Source: Desulfuromonadaceae bacterium GWC2_58_13
Lineage (GTDB): Bacteria > Desulfobacterota > Desulfuromonadia > Desulfuromonadales > Trichloromonadaceae
Assembly (NCBI GenBank): GCA_001825565.1
Contig: MHXM01000012.1
Location: forward strand, 8,236 to 16,103
Length of the DNA: 7,868 nt
Direction of reading: 5' to 3'
The notes beneath the pieces are model-generated. The model searched no databases and was not told the origin of the DNA. It worked only from the letters and a program-made list of their open reading frames with translations. The position numbers and the translations under genes were made by a program. Shown here one piece after another: positions 5,530 to 7,868 of the stretch (within the stretch, counting starts at the first letter, position 1; each line of letters begins with the position of its first letter).

Positions 5530-6048
5530 ATGACTGAAAAAAATCCCGTCGTCCAGATGCAAACCTCCATGGGCGACATAACCATTGAACTGGACGCCGA
5601 AAAAGCCCCGATTACCGTTAAAAACTTTCTTGCCTATGTGCAGGACGGATTTTACGAAGGCACGATATTCCACCGGATCATCGGCAATTTCATGGTCCAG
5701 GGGGGCGGCATGACTGCGGACATGAAAGAGAAGAAAAACAAGGCCCCGATCAAAAATGAAGCCGACAACGGTCTTTGCAATGTCCGCGGCAGCATTGCCA
5801 TGGCCCGCACCCAGGTGGTCGACAGCGCGACCTCCCAGTTTTTTTTCAATGTGGTGGACAATGACTTTCTGAACCACAAGTCAAAAACCCCAGCCGGCTA
5901 TGGTTACGCAGTCTTCGGCAAAGTTACCCAGGGAATGGAAGTGCTCGACACTATTCGTCAGGTCAAAACCGGAACCAAGGGCTACCATCAGGATGTCCCC
6001 GTTGAACCGGTAACTATAGACAAAGTCACCTTGGTTGACGCGGAATAA
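5530..6048 (+). CDS. ppiB: Peptidyl-prolyl cis-trans isomerase, cyclophilin B type
   Basis: 172 residues, a single cyclophilin domain close to E. coli PpiB in length and sequence. It catalyses cis-trans isomerisation of Xaa-Pro bonds (EC 5.2.1.8) and so speeds protein folding. There is no signal peptide, so it is predicted cytoplasmic. Active-site motifs are visible: FHRIIGNFMVQGGG (47-60) with catalytic Arg49, EADNGLCNVRGSIAMART (77-94), SQFFFNVVDNDFLN (102-115) and GYAVFGKV (125-132). Phe113 stands where human cyclophilin A has the Trp that binds cyclosporin A, as in bacterial PpiB, which predicts weak drug binding. HQDVP (153-157) near the end is also shared with E. coli PpiB. The start has AAAGGAG (5515-5521) 8 nt upstream. 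The gene is flanked by terminators on both sides and appears to be transcribed alone. Confidence 0.95.
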   Translation: MTEKNPVVQMQTSMGDITIELDAEKAPITVKNFLAYVQDGFYEGTIFHRIIGNFMVQGGGMTADMKEKKNKAPIKNEADNGLCNVRGSIAMARTQVVDSATSQFFFNVVDNDFLNHKSKTPAGYGYAVFGKVTQGMEVLDTIRQVKTGTKGYHQDVPVEPVTIDKVTLVDAE

Positions 6049-6065
6049 ACGTTGGGCCGCAAATC

Positions 6066-6099
6066 AAAAAAGCCGGGGAAAACATCCCCCGGCTTTTTT
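6066..6099. terminator. Intrinsic terminator after ppiB
   Basis: AAAAAAGCCGGGG (6066-6078) pairs perfectly with CCCCGGCTTTTTT (6087-6099) around an 8-nt loop. It begins 17 nt after the ppiB stop and is symmetrical, so it can act in both directions. Confidence 0.93.
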
Positions 6100-6149
6100 C
6101 GTTGGTGACCAGCCATTCCCTGTGCTAGATTTCTAATGTCCTAATACGC

Positions 6150-6158
6150 TGTTATATT
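6150..6158 (+). promoter_or_regulatory. Extended -10 promoter candidate for the phosphodiesterase gene
   Basis: TG-T-TATATT at 6150-6158 fits an extended -10 element; no good -35 lies 17 bp upstream. The start would be near 6165, leaving only about 17 nt before the GTG start with the AAAGGG site inside. Weak support, but a promoter is expected after the ppiB terminator. Confidence 0.3.
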
Positions 6159-6181
6159 TGCATATTGACAAAGGGTATCCG

Positions 6182-7868
6182 GTGCGCGTCAACCAGATGA
6201 TCGACAGGTTGTTCAGGATCTACTATTCTTTGAAGTTTTACCTGTTTCGCAAGGAACGGCAAGCCAGTAAAGCATCCGGCCCCGGACGGGGTTTCGTCGG
6301 CATCCAGATTGACGGCCTCTCTTATCCGCACCTGCAAACGGCCCTCGACCGAGGATACATGCCCAATATCCAACGCCACCTGAACCGGGGCTTTGTCGTG
6401 CGGGAATACCAGGCAGGCCTACCCAGCACTACCCCGGCCGCCCAGGCCGCCATTTTTTACGGAGAAAGCGGCGGCATTCCAGCCTTCCGCTGGTTTGAAA
6501 AAAGCACTGGACAGCTTATCAGCTGCAACGACCCCGATCACGTTCAACACTTTCGCGAAAACCTGTTTGCCACTAAACCTGGACTTTTGTCCGGCGGATC
6601 ATCCTATTCCAACATCCTTGACGGCGGGGCAGCGCGCAGCATCTTCACCGTATCCTCCCCCCATCCTCAAACCATGTTCGGCCGATTCGGGGGATTTCGC
6701 TTCATGATCCTTTCGATCCTTCACCCCCTGCGCATCTGCCGCATGGTCGGGGCCACGGTGGTGGAATACTTCACCGACATTTACGAACGCTGGCATTACC
6801 GAAAAACCCGCCCCTGGCGAGTCAGCGAGGGACTGTTTCCGCTTATCCGCATCATCTGCAACGTCATCCTCCGCGAGTTGCAGACATTCGGCGTCATTGC
6901 CGATATTTATGCCGGGGTTCCCTACATCTATACCACCTACAGCGGGTACGACGAACTGGGCCATCACTTCGGCCCAGGATCTCAGGCGGCACTGAAAAGC
7001 CTGCGCCACACCGATAAACGGATCGGTGAAATCATGCGCATGCTCAGGTACGCTCCCGGCGCGGACTATCAGTTGATCATCCTCTCCGACCACGGCCAGA
7101 CCCCGGGATATCCCTTTCACAACCGCTTCGGAGCCACCCTCGGCGACGCCATCAGCGCCTTCCTGAAGAAAAATCAACAGGCCTCCGTGGCCTCCGGGCC
7201 ACTTGACTTCACCCGGATCCAACTGGGATATTTGCGAGATGAACTGGATGCCCGCCCCGGTGGCTGGCGCAACCGCGTCTACCGGGCAAGCAAGAATCTG
7301 ATCCAGAAAAAAATCCGGGAACTGGTTCCTGAAACCATCAAGGTCGATCAGGAAGGGGGGGTGGTCGTCACCTATTCAAGCTCTCTCGCACACCTGTATA
7401 TTACCGGGAGCCGTCGGCGGCTGAATGCCGTCGAGGTCGAGGAAGCGCAGCCGCTGCTGGTGCGCTTCCTCAGCCATCACAAGGGAATCGGCTTCGTCCT
7501 GGCCAAAGGGATCGGCGAGGACACCTGGTGTTATCATGACGGCGGGCACATCCGCGCATCGGCCGAATCTCCGCCGCCGGAACCGGACCTTGAGTTCCTG
7601 CAGCCCTACGGCAATCCCGGCAAACTTTGGCCGCACCTCTGCCGATTTGCTCAGGACGATGCCTGCGGCGACCTGATTCTGTTCGGCGCCTACGACGGTG
7701 AACGCATCGCTTGTTTTGACGACCAGGTGGGCGGCCATGGCTCGGTGGGTGGTGAACAATCACGGCCCTTTCTGATCCTGCCAAAGGCCCATCCCCTGCG
7801 GAACAAAACAGAACTGGTCGGCAACGAATTCCTCTACTACGACGTTTTTGCCCCCTGCCGAACCGACC
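6182..7868 (+). CDS. Alkaline phosphatase superfamily / type I phosphodiesterase-like protein (3' end missing)
   Basis: Open from GTG 6182 to the window edge without a stop: 562 codons. The GTG has AAAGGG at 6170-6175, 6 nt upstream; ATG 6197 is an alternative start without a clear binding site. The metal-site set of the type I phosphodiesterase/nucleotide pyrophosphatase family is present in order: Asp44 in QIDGLSYPHL, nucleophile Thr83 or Thr84 in LPSTTPAAQ, Asp257 and His261 in GYDELGHHFG, Asp303-His304 in LSDHGQ, and His519 in GGHGSVGGE. It is therefore probably an active two-metal phosphoesterase; the substrate is unknown. A segment with several hydrophobic stretches (about 165-250) separates the first and second halves of the site and may associate with the membrane. 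IPAFRWFEKSTG (99-110) resembles, from memory, large actinobacterial proteins where this domain is joined to a phage-holin-like membrane part; no such part precedes it here. There is no obvious signal peptide. Near the C-terminus, since the last metal His is passed. Confidence 0.8.
   Translation, partial: MRVNQMIDRLFRIYYSLKFYLFRKERQASKASGPGRGFVGIQIDGLSYPHLQTALDRGYMPNIQRHLNRGFVVREYQAGLPSTTPAAQAAIFYGESGGIPAFRWFEKSTGQLISCNDPDHVQHFRENLFATKPGLLSGGSSYSNILDGGAARSIFTVSSPHPQTMFGRFGGFRFMILSILHPLRICRMVGATVVEYFTDIYERWHYRKTRPWRVSEGLFPLIRIICNVILRELQTFGVIADIYAGVPYIYTTYSGYDELGHHFGPGSQAALKSLRHTDKRIGEIMRMLRYAPGADYQLIILSDHGQTPGYPFHNRFGATLGDAISAFLKKNQQASVASGPLDFTRIQLGYLRDELDARPGGWRNRVYRASKNLIQKKIRELVPETIKVDQEGGVVVTYSSSLAHLYITGSRRRLNAVEVEEAQPLLVRFLSHHKGIGFVLAKGIGEDTWCYHDGGHIRASAESPPPEPDLEFLQPYGNPGKLWPHLCRFAQDDACGDLILFGAYDGERIACFDDQVGGHGSVGGEQSRPFLILPKAHPLRNKTELVGNEFLYYDVFAPCRTD

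Overview
The window looks like a chromosomal segment of an anaerobic Desulfuromonadia-type bacterium (the Geobacter/Desulfuromonas/Pelobacter group). This rests on gene content: a proteobacterial RpoH end, a BamD lipoprotein, a PpiB-type cyclophilin, and above all two succinyl-CoA:acetate CoA-transferases, which acetate-oxidising members of that group use in place of succinyl-CoA synthetase. The assignment is inferred from memory of these families. All recognisable genes lie on the + strand.

Layout: the 3' end of rpoH (2-274); bamD (414-1151) with its own promoter and a strong terminator; a 354-bp spacer with a promoter, two palindromes and a foldable leader; CoA-transferase 1 (1568-3139) and a bidirectional terminator; a 565-bp AT-rich spacer with a large palindrome and overlapping promoters; CoA-transferase 2 (3785-5371) and a terminator; ppiB (5530-6048) and a terminator; then a GTG-started alkaline-phosphatase-superfamily enzyme (6182 onward) cut by the window edge.

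Each complete gene has a promoter candidate in front and a terminator behind, so the region reads as single-gene transcription units rather than one operon. RpoH, BamD and PpiB concern heat shock, outer-membrane assembly and protein folding. The two CoA-transferases are about 80% identical by eye, both keep the catalytic Glu motif, and have unrelated upstream regions, so they probably do the same chemistry under different control: acetate + succinyl-CoA to acetyl-CoA + succinate, coupling acetate activation to the TCA cycle.

I did not find a clearly new multi-gene system. The parts worth a second look are the tandem CoA-transferase pair with its control regions, and the terminal phosphodiesterase-like protein. 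There are no tRNA, rRNA, CRISPR, transposase or phage genes that I can see.
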